From contig NVXV01000007.1 of assembly GCA_002734085.1 (NCBI GenBank), forward strand, positions 27,060 to 91,059: a stretch of DNA of 64,000 bases, given 5' to 3'. Shown here piece after piece: positions 40,542 through 49,261 of the stretch. Origin of the DNA: Fluviicola sp. GTDB taxonomy: Bacteria; Bacteroidota; Bacteroidia; Flavobacteriales_D; Crocinitomicaceae. The position numbers and the translations under genes were made by a program. Position 1 is the first letter of the stretch. Each line of letters opens with the position of its first letter. The notes under the pieces are model-generated. The model worked only from the letters and a program-made list of their open reading frames with translations, ran no database searches and was not told where the DNA came from.

Positions 40542-43208
40542 CTACTTCAATCCATTTAATAAAGCTGTCACCTTCTCAGCAAAATCAGCTGCTTTTTCGT
40601 GTTCTAAACGTTTTGCAACCGCTTTTTCTTCGTTGCCTTCTTTTTCAAGTTGCTTTAACTCAGTGTTCAATTTCGAAGCATGTTCATCTGCACTTCGCTT
40701 AAGAAGCATTACGTTCATTCCTAACACAGCTTGAACATAAGCGCCACCATCTTCTGATAATTTTTCATACGTTGAAAGGTACTTTTCCTGCGTTTCAAGG
40801 TCTTGTTTCTTTAATAAACCTGTGAAGCTACCCATTGCGCCAATTGCGTCGTATCCCGTAACCTTTCCTTCTAAGATAGTGTTAGACATGTAGTCAAGCT
40901 TCTCTTTACCTGCATGATCTTTGTATATAGACATAATTTGAGAACGCATCTTTGAAGAATTTTCATCCTCCATTTTTTCGGCGAGTTCTAATGCTTTAGC
41001 GATGTCATCTTCATTACCGTTTGTTAGTCCACTGAGTCCTTTTGAAACCACATAATAAGAACTGTCTTTCTCAATAGCTTGCGAAAGTAAACCTCTTGTT
41101 TTATTCTCATATTCACCTTCGAAAAACTCATTTGCAATAAACTTAACAGCAGCAGCTCTAACATATGAAGAAGGATCAGTATTAATTATCTGAGTTAACT
41201 TGTTATAAACCACTTCTGGTTGGTCGCGTTTTACTTTTTTAAGTTTACCGATAGCCAACTGACGGACATACCAAAAATCATCTTCTAAAGCATCGATAAT
41301 TAGTTGTTTGCCTGCTTCGCTTCTTTCTCTTGAACCATAAACTAGGCCTTGCTCTCTATCCTTGTAAAGAGGTGCGTTGTAGAATTGGTGAATATACCAT
41401 TCTCTTGGCTTGTCATGGTTGATTGAACCGAGTAAAATTCGATCTTCATCAACGATAATATTATCAAGTTTACCTTTGAATCTAAATGTATATTCATTGA
41501 TGTTTTTATCGATAACTACATCGTGTGTTGTTTTATTACCGTTATCAAATACAGCAATTTTCAATGGAAGTTTGTAAAGCGGTGCTTTTTCAAGGTCTTG
41601 TGTTTGCTCGATACGCAAAGTAACCTGATCTGGAACGCTTAAATCTTGCGTCACTTCCAATTCCGGGTGGTAAGAAGCAAAGAACCATTGATTAAAGAAC
41701 CAGTTTAGGTCTTCTCCAGAAATTTCTTCAAATGCTAAACGCAAATCGTGGATTTCAACAGGCTCATATTGGTGTGTCGTCAGATAATATTTTAAAGAAG
41801 CAAAAAAGGCATCATCCCCTAAATAGTAGCGAAGCATGTGAAGAATTCGTCCACCTTTATTGTAAGAGTGACCATCAAACATATCTTCTTTTTCATCGTA
41901 ATCATACCAGATCATATCGTGGTGCCCCATTTGAGCCGCACTTTGGTAATACCCTTCTGCTTCTTTTTCTGCATTGTAGTCTGCTTCGTCACGACCGTAA
42001 TAATGCTCATCCCATAAGTATTGAGAGTAATTCGCAAAAGATTCGTTCAGTGGCAAGTTTGCCCAACTTTCACAAGTAACTAAGTCACCAAACCAGTGGT
42101 GGAATAATTCATGTGCGATGATCGAGTGATCATTTCCATCTATTAATTCACGTTTCGTTTTATAGACAAAGTCTCCAAAAACAACTGCACCCGTATTTTC
42201 CATTGCTCCAGAAACATATTCTCTAGCCACAACTTGGTGGTATTTATCCCAAGGATATTCTACACCTAGGAGTTCAGAAAAGAAACCAATCATTTCAGGT
42301 GTTTCACCGAAAATAGCTTGTGCATGTTCTTCCCATTCAGGTTCAACATAGTAATTTACAGCCATTTCAGTGCCATCAGGACGTGTATAAGAATCTTCAA
42401 CGATTTTGTATTCACCAACAGCCATCATAAATAGATAAGGGACATGAGGCAATTCTTGTTTCCAGCAATCTGTTCGCGTTCCGTCTCCATTTTTCTTAGA
42501 TGAAACGAGTTTACCGTTAGAAAGCGTTTTGTATTTATCCTCTACCGTAATATAAATTTCCTGTGTTGTCTTTTGATTCGGACGATCAATTGTTGGGAAC
42601 CAAACTGAACTCGCTTCCGTTTCACCTTGTGTCCAGATTTGAGGCATTTGGTTTGGGTCCTCACCCGTTGGATTGATAAAATAAAGACCTTTATCGCTAG
42701 AAATGGCGCTACTTCCACCGAGTTCTTTTTCTTCTGGTTTAGCGATATACTTTATTGAAACCGTATATTTTTCTTCCTTTGAGTATTCTCTATCCAACTT
42801 AATACGTAGGAACTTTCTATCGTTATATTTGAATTTAAGAGGCTTGCCATCGAGCATTACACTAAAAACCTCCATTGCTTTGGCGTCTAGAATAAGACTA
42901 TCCGTTGAATAAAAGTAAGGAGAACAAGTCAATGTTGCATTTCCGTTTAACTGAGATTCCGCCCAATTAAAACTCACTTCTAATTTCGTATGAATCAAAT
43001 CCGTTAAAATCGTTGCAGAAGGATTATAGTGATCTCTTTCGATGATCTTTGGTTCCTCAGCGATAGGTTCTTCTTCACGAATTTCAGTCTCCGAATCATT
43101 AGTGGATGATGCAGTTTGAGCAGTATTCGAACTGTCTCCTTTATCTTTCGATGTTCCACAAGCAAATAGAATCGTTGCTGAAACGATTAGAAATGCAATT
43201 TTTTTCAT
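40542..43208 (-). CDS. M1-family zinc aminopeptidase lipoprotein
   Basis: The 888-residue exported lipoprotein (signal ending TILFAC, Cys15) has the M1 fold. GAMEN appears in VSGAMENTGAVVF. The zinc site is HELFHHW (His366, Glu367, His370) with the second zinc Glu at residue 389 (ESWANLPLNE). The N-terminal saddle holds SFNWAESQLNGNATLTC, and a long helical HEAT-like C-terminal region is present (EDDFWYVRQLAIGKLKK, SSYVRAAAVKFIA). It trims N-terminal residues of peptides outside the cytoplasm. The frame opens at 43334, but the ATG at 43208 is chosen for its signal peptide. A strong terminator follows. Confidence 0.92.
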   Translation of the reverse strand: MKKIAFLIVSATILFACGTSKDKGDSSNTAQTASSTNDSETEIREEEPIAEEPKIIERDHYNPSATILTDLIHTKLEVSFNWAESQLNGNATLTCSPYFYSTDSLILDAKAMEVFSVMLDGKPLKFKYNDRKFLRIKLDREYSKEEKYTVSIKYIAKPEEKELGGSSAISSDKGLYFINPTGEDPNQMPQIWTQGETEASSVWFPTIDRPNQKTTQEIYITVEDKYKTLSNGKLVSSKKNGDGTRTDCWKQELPHVPYLFMMAVGEYKIVEDSYTRPDGTEMAVNYYVEPEWEEHAQAIFGETPEMIGFFSELLGVEYPWDKYHQVVAREYVSGAMENTGAVVFGDFVYKTKRELIDGNDHSIIAHELFHHWFGDLVTCESWANLPLNESFANYSQYLWDEHYYGRDEADYNAEKEAEGYYQSAAQMGHHDMIWYDYDEKEDMFDGHSYNKGGRILHMLRYYLGDDAFFASLKYYLTTHQYEPVEIHDLRLAFEEISGEDLNWFFNQWFFASYHPELEVTQDLSVPDQVTLRIEQTQDLEKAPLYKLPLKIAVFDNGNKTTHDVVIDKNINEYTFRFKGKLDNIIVDEDRILLGSINHDKPREWYIHQFYNAPLYKDREQGLVYGSRERSEAGKQLIIDALEDDFWYVRQLAIGKLKKVKRDQPEVVYNKLTQIINTDPSSYVRAAAVKFIANEFFEGEYENKTRGLLSQAIEKDSSYYVVSKGLSGLTNGNEDDIAKALELAEKMEDENSSKMRSQIMSIYKDHAGKEKLDYMSNTILEGKVTGYDAIGAMGSFTGLLKKQDLETQEKYLSTYEKLSEDGGAYVQAVLGMNVMLLKRSADEHASKLNTELKQLEKEGNEEKAVAKRLEHEKAADFAEKVTALLNGLK

Positions 43209-43467
43209 ATATCTAAAATTTGATTTTATGCCTTGCAAATGTGCTAAATTATTTTTGAAGAGAAAAGTAGGAATTGGTTTTGAGGCGAAATCTGTGGGTT
43301 GAAAAGGGGATTTTTGGGATGAATGGAGATTCATACTTTATTTGTAATACAAGGTATCGCAGAGTGCCAGAGAGAATCTCAGAATAACGCGGAGAAAAGC
43401 TCTCTGTGAAGCTCTGAGCTCCTCAGTGATTTCTGTGCTACAAACATCACTCTATTCCTGAAAGAGC

Positions 43468-43495
43468 AAAATTCCAAACTCAAAATTCCAAACTC
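43468..43495. repeat. Perfect tandem repeat, two copies of AAAATTCCAAACTC
   Basis: The 14-base unit occurs twice head to tail without a mismatch. It belongs to the ATTCCAAA-type simple repeats common in Bacteroidota intergenic DNA and could vary in copy number. Confidence 0.75.
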
Positions 43496-43510
43496 TACAC
43501 TCTAAAACCC

Positions 43511-43518
43511 TATATTTG
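43511..43518 (+). promoter_or_regulatory. -7 box (TATATTTG) for the biotin carrier gene
   Basis: TATATTTG fits TANNTTTG and lies 29 bases before the ATG at 43548. Confidence 0.55.
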
Positions 43519-43547
43519 TAAATCACAAACTTTGAGAAAAGAAAACT

Positions 43548-44018
43548 ATGGCAAAGGCAACATACATTTTAGACGGTGAAGAAACAGTCGAAAGTAAAGG
43601 AATTAGTTCTATCGAATGGATTGATGATACCTTTTTTACCATTCACTTTTTAGGAAAAGAATTTCACGGAGAAATTGTTGAAGATGCCTCGGAAGACCAG
43701 AAAATGACAATCAAAGTCAACCAAAGGACGTTTGAAGTTAAAAAGAACCGTCCAATCGATGAGTTGATCCACGAAATGGGATTAGACAAGAAAAAGGTGA
43801 AGAAACTGCACCAATTGAAGTCACCAATGCCCGGTAGAATACTTGGTTTTTCTGTTGAAGTTGGAACAGAAGTTACAGAAGGAACACCGCTTTTAACGCT
43901 CGAAGCGATGAAAATGGAAAATGTAATCAAAGCAGAAGGAATAGGAATAGTTAAATCTTTGAGTAAAGCGAACAACGATGTCGTAGAAAAAGGAGAGTTG
44001 ATTATCGAATTTGAATAG
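43548..44018 (+). CDS. Biotin carboxyl carrier protein-type subunit
   Basis: The 156-residue protein ends in a biotinyl domain with SPMPGRILGFSVEVGTEV and LLTLEAMKMENVIKAEG; the biotinylated lysine is Lys122. The N-terminal 70 residues form a beta-rich domain (EWIDDTFFTIHFLGKEFHGEIV) and a basic stretch. This resembles the separate carrier subunit of acyl-CoA (acetyl-, propionyl- or methylcrotonyl-CoA) carboxylases in Bacteroidota rather than AccB, but the partner carboxylase genes are not here. It is divergent from the M1 peptidase and converges on the ion-channel gene. Confidence 0.88.
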   Translation: MAKATYILDGEETVESKGISSIEWIDDTFFTIHFLGKEFHGEIVEDASEDQKMTIKVNQRTFEVKKNRPIDELIHEMGLDKKKVKKLHQLKSPMPGRILGFSVEVGTEVTEGTPLLTLEAMKMENVIKAEGIGIVKSLSKANNDVVEKGELIIEFE

Positions 44019-44194
44019 TATAAAGTGACGATTGACCAGTGACAACGAAATGGCACCAGTACCGTCGGATTCGGTAAGCCATTCTTAGTGACCAATTGTA
44101 GAACTTAAGAAGGCAGAATGAGATTTTCTTATTTTGTTATGCGACTCACCAAATTTCAATTCGTCACTAAAACTCGCATTGCGAGTTGATGTCA
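44019..44194. repeat. Intergenic cluster of small palindromic repeats (copy B)
   Basis: This 176-base convergent gap holds TACCGTCGGATTCGGTA, the perfect hairpin AACTCGC-ATT-GCGAGTT (44171-44187), and GTGAC/GTCAC tokens (GACCAGTGAC, TTAGTGACCA, TTCGTCACTAA, ATGTCACTAGTCACTA). These mirror the tokens at 23754-23925, so the two gaps belong to one repeat type. Confidence 0.5.
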
Positions 44195-45055
44195 CTAGTC
44201 ACTATTAAATTGATCACCACAATACTTACAATATTTCGCCTCTTGGTCGTGTCCCTCTAGTTTACAGTTTGGACATTTGAATAGCTTTTGATCGGTCTTC
44301 TTTGCAGTTGCAATTTCGGATGAAACAATCCCAGTTGGTACGGCAATGATAGCATAACCAAACAACATGATTAATGAGGCAATCGCTTGACCCAATGCAG
44401 TCACTGGAGCAATGTCTCCATACCCTACTGTGGTAATTGTAATTATGGCCCAATAAATAGATCTGGGAATGCTTGTGAAACCCGATTCGTTGGGTTCAAT
44501 AAAATACATGATCCCTCCCATGATGATAACAATCGTCAATATAGAAATGAGAAATACAATGATTTTGTGTCGACTATTTTTTAATGCATCTCCTAAAATG
44601 TCTGCGCCTAACATGTAGCTGCTTAAACGCAAAACTTTGAAGATACGTAGGAATCGCACAACACGTATAACCATAAGAGATTCACTTCCAGCGAAGAATA
44701 GACCTAAATATGAGGGGAGCAAAGCTAATAAGTCGATTAATCCAAAAAAAGAAAAAATATACGTGAGTGGTCTTTTTAAGCTTAAAATCCGCAAGATATA
44801 CTCAATAGTGAATAAGCCAGTAATTATCCACTCAATAATCTTGAATGTTTCACTGTATTTAACGTTCAAATAGTTTACACTCTCCAGCATTACCACTATG
44901 ATGGATGCTAGAATGACAATCAATAGTATAATATCAAAGAGTTTACCAGTCCGAGTTTCAGTTCCGTAAATAACTTCCTGTACTTTCAACTGCCACGGCC
45001 GAAGCTTGAAATCTTTATTTCTAAATTCTAACGATTGATCGATTCTTTTCTTCAT
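44195..45055 (-). CDS. Voltage-gated-type potassium channel with a C-terminal zinc ribbon
   Basis: The 286-residue protein has six membrane helices. S4 is arginine-rich (VIRVVRFLRIFKVLRLSSYM), and a pore loop TITTVGYGDIAPVT sits between S5 and S6, where TVGYGD is the potassium selectivity filter. The C-terminus carries a zinc ribbon: FKCPNCKLEG (Cys-x-x-Cys) and AKYCKYCGDQF (Cys-x-x-Cys). A zinc-ribbon tail on such a channel is uncommon and could be a regulatory module (inference). The family is usually called ion transporter. It faces the caspase gene in the opposite direction. Confidence 0.92.
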   Translation of the reverse strand: MKKRIDQSLEFRNKDFKLRPWQLKVQEVIYGTETRTGKLFDIILLIVILASIIVVMLESVNYLNVKYSETFKIIEWIITGLFTIEYILRILSLKRPLTYIFSFFGLIDLLALLPSYLGLFFAGSESLMVIRVVRFLRIFKVLRLSSYMLGADILGDALKNSRHKIIVFLISILTIVIIMGGIMYFIEPNESGFTSIPRSIYWAIITITTVGYGDIAPVTALGQAIASLIMLFGYAIIAVPTGIVSSEIATAKKTDQKLFKCPNCKLEGHDQEAKYCKYCGDQFNSD

Positions 45056-45121
45056 AATTCCAGTACACTCTTACAACAAATCTACATAAATTTTTGTTTC
45101 GCTTCTCTCAACCGTATTTCT

Positions 45122-45129
45122 TATCTTTG
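45122..45129 (+). promoter_or_regulatory. -7 box (TATCTTTG) for the WD40-caspase gene
   Basis: TATCTTTG fits TANNTTTG and lies 17 bases before the ATG at 45147. Confidence 0.5.
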
Positions 45130-45146
45130 CTTAAAATTTGACTACA

Positions 45147-48100
45147 ATGAAGAATACACTAATAACTTCTATTTTAATACTTTCAATAAATTTTTGTTTT
45201 GGTCAAGAAGCAAAACTTGTCACTCAACAACGCATTCGAAGTACTATTACTGATTTTAAATTTAGTCCTGAAGGTGGTTATTTAGCAAATATTAGTGAAG
45301 GCAGCTCAAGTATAAATATTTGGCATCTCGCTTCAGAAAAGATCATTGGTACGCTACAAGAATATGATGAAGAGGTTGTAGATTTTAGCTTTAATCCCAA
45401 GGGTGATGAATTGATTAGTCTGCACAAAGATCAGTTACTTATCCGATGGAACTTGAATAGTTGGTCCATGAAAGATTCCTCTCGTTTAGAGTACTTGCCC
45501 GATTGGATTGAATTTTCAAACCAAAATGTATTTGTAGGAAGAGCGGGAGAAGTAAATTTACTAGATAAACAACTGAAATCAATTAAAGTGGTTAAGGTGA
45601 AGGGAACGCCAACCAGCAGTTTTATAGACAAAGAGCATATTTGGATAGGCACTGATGTGGGAGAGTTAACCAAATTAAATGTGAACTCACTAGATGAAGA
45701 AGCTCAAGAAAAGTTTAAAAATACAGATTTCGCCTCATTTGATATTTCTGACAGTAAGGATCGAATTGTTGCGATGAATGCGGATGGTTCGGTTTCTATA
45801 ATATTAAAAAGCGGATTTTCTTTGGTCGAAACAATAGAACCGTTAAGCGGAATTAACTTTGGAGATCAGTATGGTATTGTACATGCTGATGCTGGATATA
45901 TTGCATACATAAGTGAAAAAAATCAAGTGGATTGCTATAACCTCGAAGGAAATTTGTTGTTTCAGCTTATTGATACCGTAGAGGCAGAAGAAATAAAAGT
46001 GTTGGCTTTTTCTCCAGATGGAAGTGTTCTATGTTCATCAAGTTTTAAGGAACGACTTTTTTTAAAGACCAAATCAACTGAGAATAGTATCAAGATATGG
46101 GATTTGAATCGACAAGGATTAATGGGAGAGTTGAAAGGTAGCGTAAACTCTGTTAACCAGTTAGCTTTTCATCCTGAGAAAAATATTGTAGCATTGCTCG
46201 GTGAAAATGGAGAGATTAGCGTTTGGGATGCAGATTACGCCGAAAAAATGTTTGATTTTAAGTTAGAAGAACCGAAAAGAGAACAAAAAATCGACTTCCT
46301 ATCTGAAGATGATAAAAAAGATGTAAGTAAATCATCCAACATTCTTGGTGGAAGCAAAGGATTAAATCTTAATAAACTTGCTGATAAAGTGGTTGAGAAC
46401 TCAGTGCGTAAGACAGTAAATAGAAAACTTCGAAAAGAACCTGTATTATTTCAATTTTCCTCAAAAGGAAACTATTTGATTACGAAACTGGACGATGATG
46501 AGGTTAGAATTTATGCATTTGATGGTAAATCAATAAAGTATTTACATTATGCTGAACATCAACAAGAAAGAATCAACGGTTTTATTACTGATCCAGAAGA
46601 AAAGCATGTAATTTGTTTAGGGGCTGGAGATAAAGCGGTGACTGTTGTTGATTTGAAAACGGGTAAGCTTATTCGAAAACTTAAAACAACAAACGACGAT
46701 GCTGATTATGAGTTCTTGAACAATGTAATTTCAGGGGTGTATCATCCAAAAGGAAAAAACTTTGCAGTATGTACGGGGAGAGGTCAGATTTTTGTTTGGA
46801 ACAGCAATTTTAGTGAGATATTTAAAACTGAAGGAAATAACATCTTCAGAGCTGGACCCAATGCGTTTGTTAATTATTCATCTGATGGATCTCAGTTATA
46901 CATGAAAGGAATTGACGGGGTTCGTGGTTATGACATTAATAATTTTGATGCGCTTGGTACAAATAAACTTAAAATGCCTGGAAAACCATATGCATTGGCT
47001 ACACCCCAAGATTACATGGTTGGGTTTGACGAGCAAAAAGGATATATCGAAGATCTCTCGACAAACGAAATAGTAGAATTTGAAATAAATAGAGGGCTAA
47101 TCAACGCAGTGGATGCTTCAACGAGAGATTATATAGGAATAGCATTGAAAAATGGAGAATTTCGTCTCTTTGATGTGAATACTGGAAATTTGTTAGCAAC
47201 ATTCGTTGGTGAAGGTGAAAATACAATCATTAAAACAGAAGGTAACTTTTATAAAGTAGACAAAGAAGGTTTTGATTTAGTTTCGTTTCGAATTGGAAGA
47301 AAGGCGTATCCATTTGAACAGTTTGACGCGTTTTACAATCGACCAGATTTGGTTTTAAAAGCCTTAAAATGTCCAGACGAAGAATATATTGAGTTGTACG
47401 AAAACGCACATGAAAGAAGACTGAGAAAGTTGAATATTGCTCAAAAAGAGACACCAGATTTTAGTGCTTTGCCACAATTGAAAATTAACAATCGTGCAGA
47501 AATTCCTTTTTCTCAAAAAGAGAAAAACTTAACGATTAAGTTTACAGTGGAAAGCTCAAGTCCCTTAAAGCAGTTGAAAATTACGATAAATAATGTACCC
47601 GTTGAAAAACGAGATATTTCTGGAAATAAAGTAAGTGAAACGATAAATACCGAGTTGATTGGTGGGTTAAACAATGTGAATGTCTATGCTATCGATTCTG
47701 AAGGAAGAGAAAGCCTTGCAGAAAGTGTGAGTGTGAATTGTTTAAGAGAAGATAAACCTGTTTTATATTTAATCACTGTAGGTACTTCGGACTATAAAGA
47801 CAGTCGTTTCGACTTGAATTATGCAGCGAAAGATGCAATGGATTTAAACAAGTTGTTTGCCAACTACGAGCAGGGAAATTACTCTGAAATCAAAACCATT
47901 TCGCTCACAAACGACGAAGTCCAGAAAGAAGCTTTTGAGAAACTAAAAACGTTTTTAGAGCCCTCTAAACGAAATGATCAGGTGATATTTTACATTGCTG
48001 GACATGGTGTTTTAGATGCTGAGTATGATTATTATTATGGAACACATGATATCGATTTCCTAGCCCCTCAACAACGAGGTTTGTCTTACGATAAGCTGGA

Positions 48101-48584
48101 AGACATTCTTTCTGGAATTGCACCTGTGAAGAAATTATTGATTATGGATACTTGTCACTCAGGCGAAGTTGAAGCAGATGAAGTGACTGAAGCAGATGAA
48201 ATGGAAGATGATTTGGCTTTTGAAGATGTTACTTTCAGAGCGGTTGGTCCAAAGTTACAAGAAGGAACAGAGACAAGAGCTTCTGCGGGTAAAATGGCAC
48301 GCTTGCTTTTTGCTGATATTCGAAAAGGAACAGGTGCAACCGTGATCTCAAGCGCTGGTGGTGTAGAGTTTGCCATGGAAGGAGACAACTGGAAGAACGG
48401 ATTGTTTACTTACTGTTTACTAAACGGTATGACAAACAAAACTGCCGACTTGGACAATAATGGAACAATCATGCTCTCAGAGCTTCAAACGTATCTTATT
48501 GATAAAGTTGGAAAGCTTTCTCATGGGAAACAGGTGCCCACAACGAGGGTACAGAATATACGATTAGATTACCCTGTTTGGTAA
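45147..48584 (+). CDS. Exported WD40-repeat protein with C-terminal caspase (peptidase C14) domain
   Basis: The 1145-residue protein has a signal peptide (LITSILILSINFCFGQ) and then beta-propeller repeats of the WD40 type across about 25-640 (for example SIKIWDLNRQGLMGELKG, GEISVWDADYAEKMFDF and GQIFVWNSNF). A basic insert (KLADKVVENSVRKTVNRKLRK) breaks the propeller. A linker with an Ig-like part leads to the caspase domain: LYLITVGTSDYKDS near 872, His953 in YIAGHGVLDAEYDYYYGT, and Cys1003 in MDTCHSGE. Both catalytic residues are present. The family is caspase-like/metacaspase. The signal peptide implies action outside the cytoplasm. The gene is upstream of a short exported protein at 31 bases. 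Confidence 0.9.
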   Translation: MKNTLITSILILSINFCFGQEAKLVTQQRIRSTITDFKFSPEGGYLANISEGSSSINIWHLASEKIIGTLQEYDEEVVDFSFNPKGDELISLHKDQLLIRWNLNSWSMKDSSRLEYLPDWIEFSNQNVFVGRAGEVNLLDKQLKSIKVVKVKGTPTSSFIDKEHIWIGTDVGELTKLNVNSLDEEAQEKFKNTDFASFDISDSKDRIVAMNADGSVSIILKSGFSLVETIEPLSGINFGDQYGIVHADAGYIAYISEKNQVDCYNLEGNLLFQLIDTVEAEEIKVLAFSPDGSVLCSSSFKERLFLKTKSTENSIKIWDLNRQGLMGELKGSVNSVNQLAFHPEKNIVALLGENGEISVWDADYAEKMFDFKLEEPKREQKIDFLSEDDKKDVSKSSNILGGSKGLNLNKLADKVVENSVRKTVNRKLRKEPVLFQFSSKGNYLITKLDDDEVRIYAFDGKSIKYLHYAEHQQERINGFITDPEEKHVICLGAGDKAVTVVDLKTGKLIRKLKTTNDDADYEFLNNVISGVYHPKGKNFAVCTGRGQIFVWNSNFSEIFKTEGNNIFRAGPNAFVNYSSDGSQLYMKGIDGVRGYDINNFDALGTNKLKMPGKPYALATPQDYMVGFDEQKGYIEDLSTNEIVEFEINRGLINAVDASTRDYIGIALKNGEFRLFDVNTGNLLATFVGEGENTIIKTEGNFYKVDKEGFDLVSFRIGRKAYPFEQFDAFYNRPDLVLKALKCPDEEYIELYENAHERRLRKLNIAQKETPDFSALPQLKINNRAEIPFSQKEKNLTIKFTVESSSPLKQLKITINNVPVEKRDISGNKVSETINTELIGGLNNVNVYAIDSEGRESLAESVSVNCLREDKPVLYLITVGTSDYKDSRFDLNYAAKDAMDLNKLFANYEQGNYSEIKTISLTNDEVQKEAFEKLKTFLEPSKRNDQVIFYIAGHGVLDAEYDYYYGTHDIDFLAPQQRGLSYDKLEDILSGIAPVKKLLIMDTCHSGEVEADEVTEADEMEDDLAFEDVTFRAVGPKLQEGTETRASAGKMARLLFADIRKGTGATVISSAGGVEFAMEGDNWKNGLFTYCLLNGMTNKTADLDNNGTIMLSELQTYLIDKVGKLSHGKQVPTTRVQNIRLDYPVW

Positions 48585-48601
48585 TTGTGAATTTTCTAAG
48601 C

Positions 48602-48609
48602 TATATTTG
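48602..48609 (+). promoter_or_regulatory. Putative -7 box (TATATTTG) directly before the 180-residue gene
   Basis: TATATTTG ends five bases before the ATG at 48615. If used it would give a leaderless transcript; it may be coincidental. Confidence 0.3.
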
Positions 48610-48614
48610 TCTTT

Positions 48615-49157
48615 ATGCGCAGAGTTGTTCCAATATTATTTATCCTGCTTTTGAGTGCTCCATTTTTGGGGACGTTTAGCTGGTTGAAATTGGAAAAACA
48701 CGTTGTTCGAAAGTCGATTAAACATAAAATTATTGATGGAATTGCTCACGATTTGTTGGTGCATAAAACTTTTGCTAAAAAAGACACTTTAATTCTACTC
48801 AGTTGGAAGCATTCAAAAGAATTCTCACATGACGGCGAAATGTATGATATTGTTTCCAGAACCTATAGTCGAGACAGCGTAAATTATGCTTTATGGTGGG
48901 ATAGTGAAGAAATGCAATTAAATAAAAAACTAGAGCAACTAACTAATAACTTTATACAGGGTAGCCCTGAAAAAAGCAATAAGTGCAATCATTTTGGCTT
49001 TGTGGTTAAACACTTCTTTTGTAACGATTCACCGACTTATTTAACTTCACAAGTTAAAGAAACGAAAAAACCATATTGGCAGTATTTAAAGCAAAAACTG
49101 CAGAATTACTGTAGTGTAGATTCACCACCGCCAAAGAGTATAATTCAAAACGTTTAA
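48615..49157 (+). CDS. Exported protein of unknown function
   Basis: The 180-residue protein has a signal peptide (VPILFILLLSAPFLGTF), a basic helix (KLEKHVVRKSIKHKII), a beta-rich middle (TLILLSWKHSKEFSHDGEMYDIVS) and a C-terminal part with two cysteines, KCNHFGFVVKHFFC. No family is recognised. Small exported proteins of this sort often stand before TonB receptors in Bacteroidota. It follows the caspase gene at 31 bases and precedes the TonB receptor gene by 104 bases. Confidence 0.72.
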   Translation: MRRVVPILFILLLSAPFLGTFSWLKLEKHVVRKSIKHKIIDGIAHDLLVHKTFAKKDTLILLSWKHSKEFSHDGEMYDIVSRTYSRDSVNYALWWDSEEMQLNKKLEQLTNNFIQGSPEKSNKCNHFGFVVKHFFCNDSPTYLTSQVKETKKPYWQYLKQKLQNYCSVDSPPPKSIIQNV

Positions 49158-49261
49158 GCTGAGTTTTATTCAGTGAGTGTATCATGGCGAAGGGCCATAG
49201 GTACACATTGGTTCGACTTTTGTGCGGAACAAAGCATTTTATGAATTATATGAACTTTCAA

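Larger units (their letters stand above)
43209..43547. other. 339-base gene-free gap with repeat fragments before the biotin carrier gene
   Basis: Divergent gap. It contains a degenerate fragment of the CTCTGTG...CTCTGAG...GTGATTTCTGTG repeat (43361-43440), a perfect 14-base tandem at 43468-43495, and the -7 box of the biotin carrier gene. No open frame of interest was found. Confidence 0.6.

Noticed and set aside
45147-48584. Interpretation as a cytoplasmic defence caspase
   Set aside because: A clear signal peptide begins the protein, and no defence partners (TIR, CBASS, gasdermin) are adjacent.
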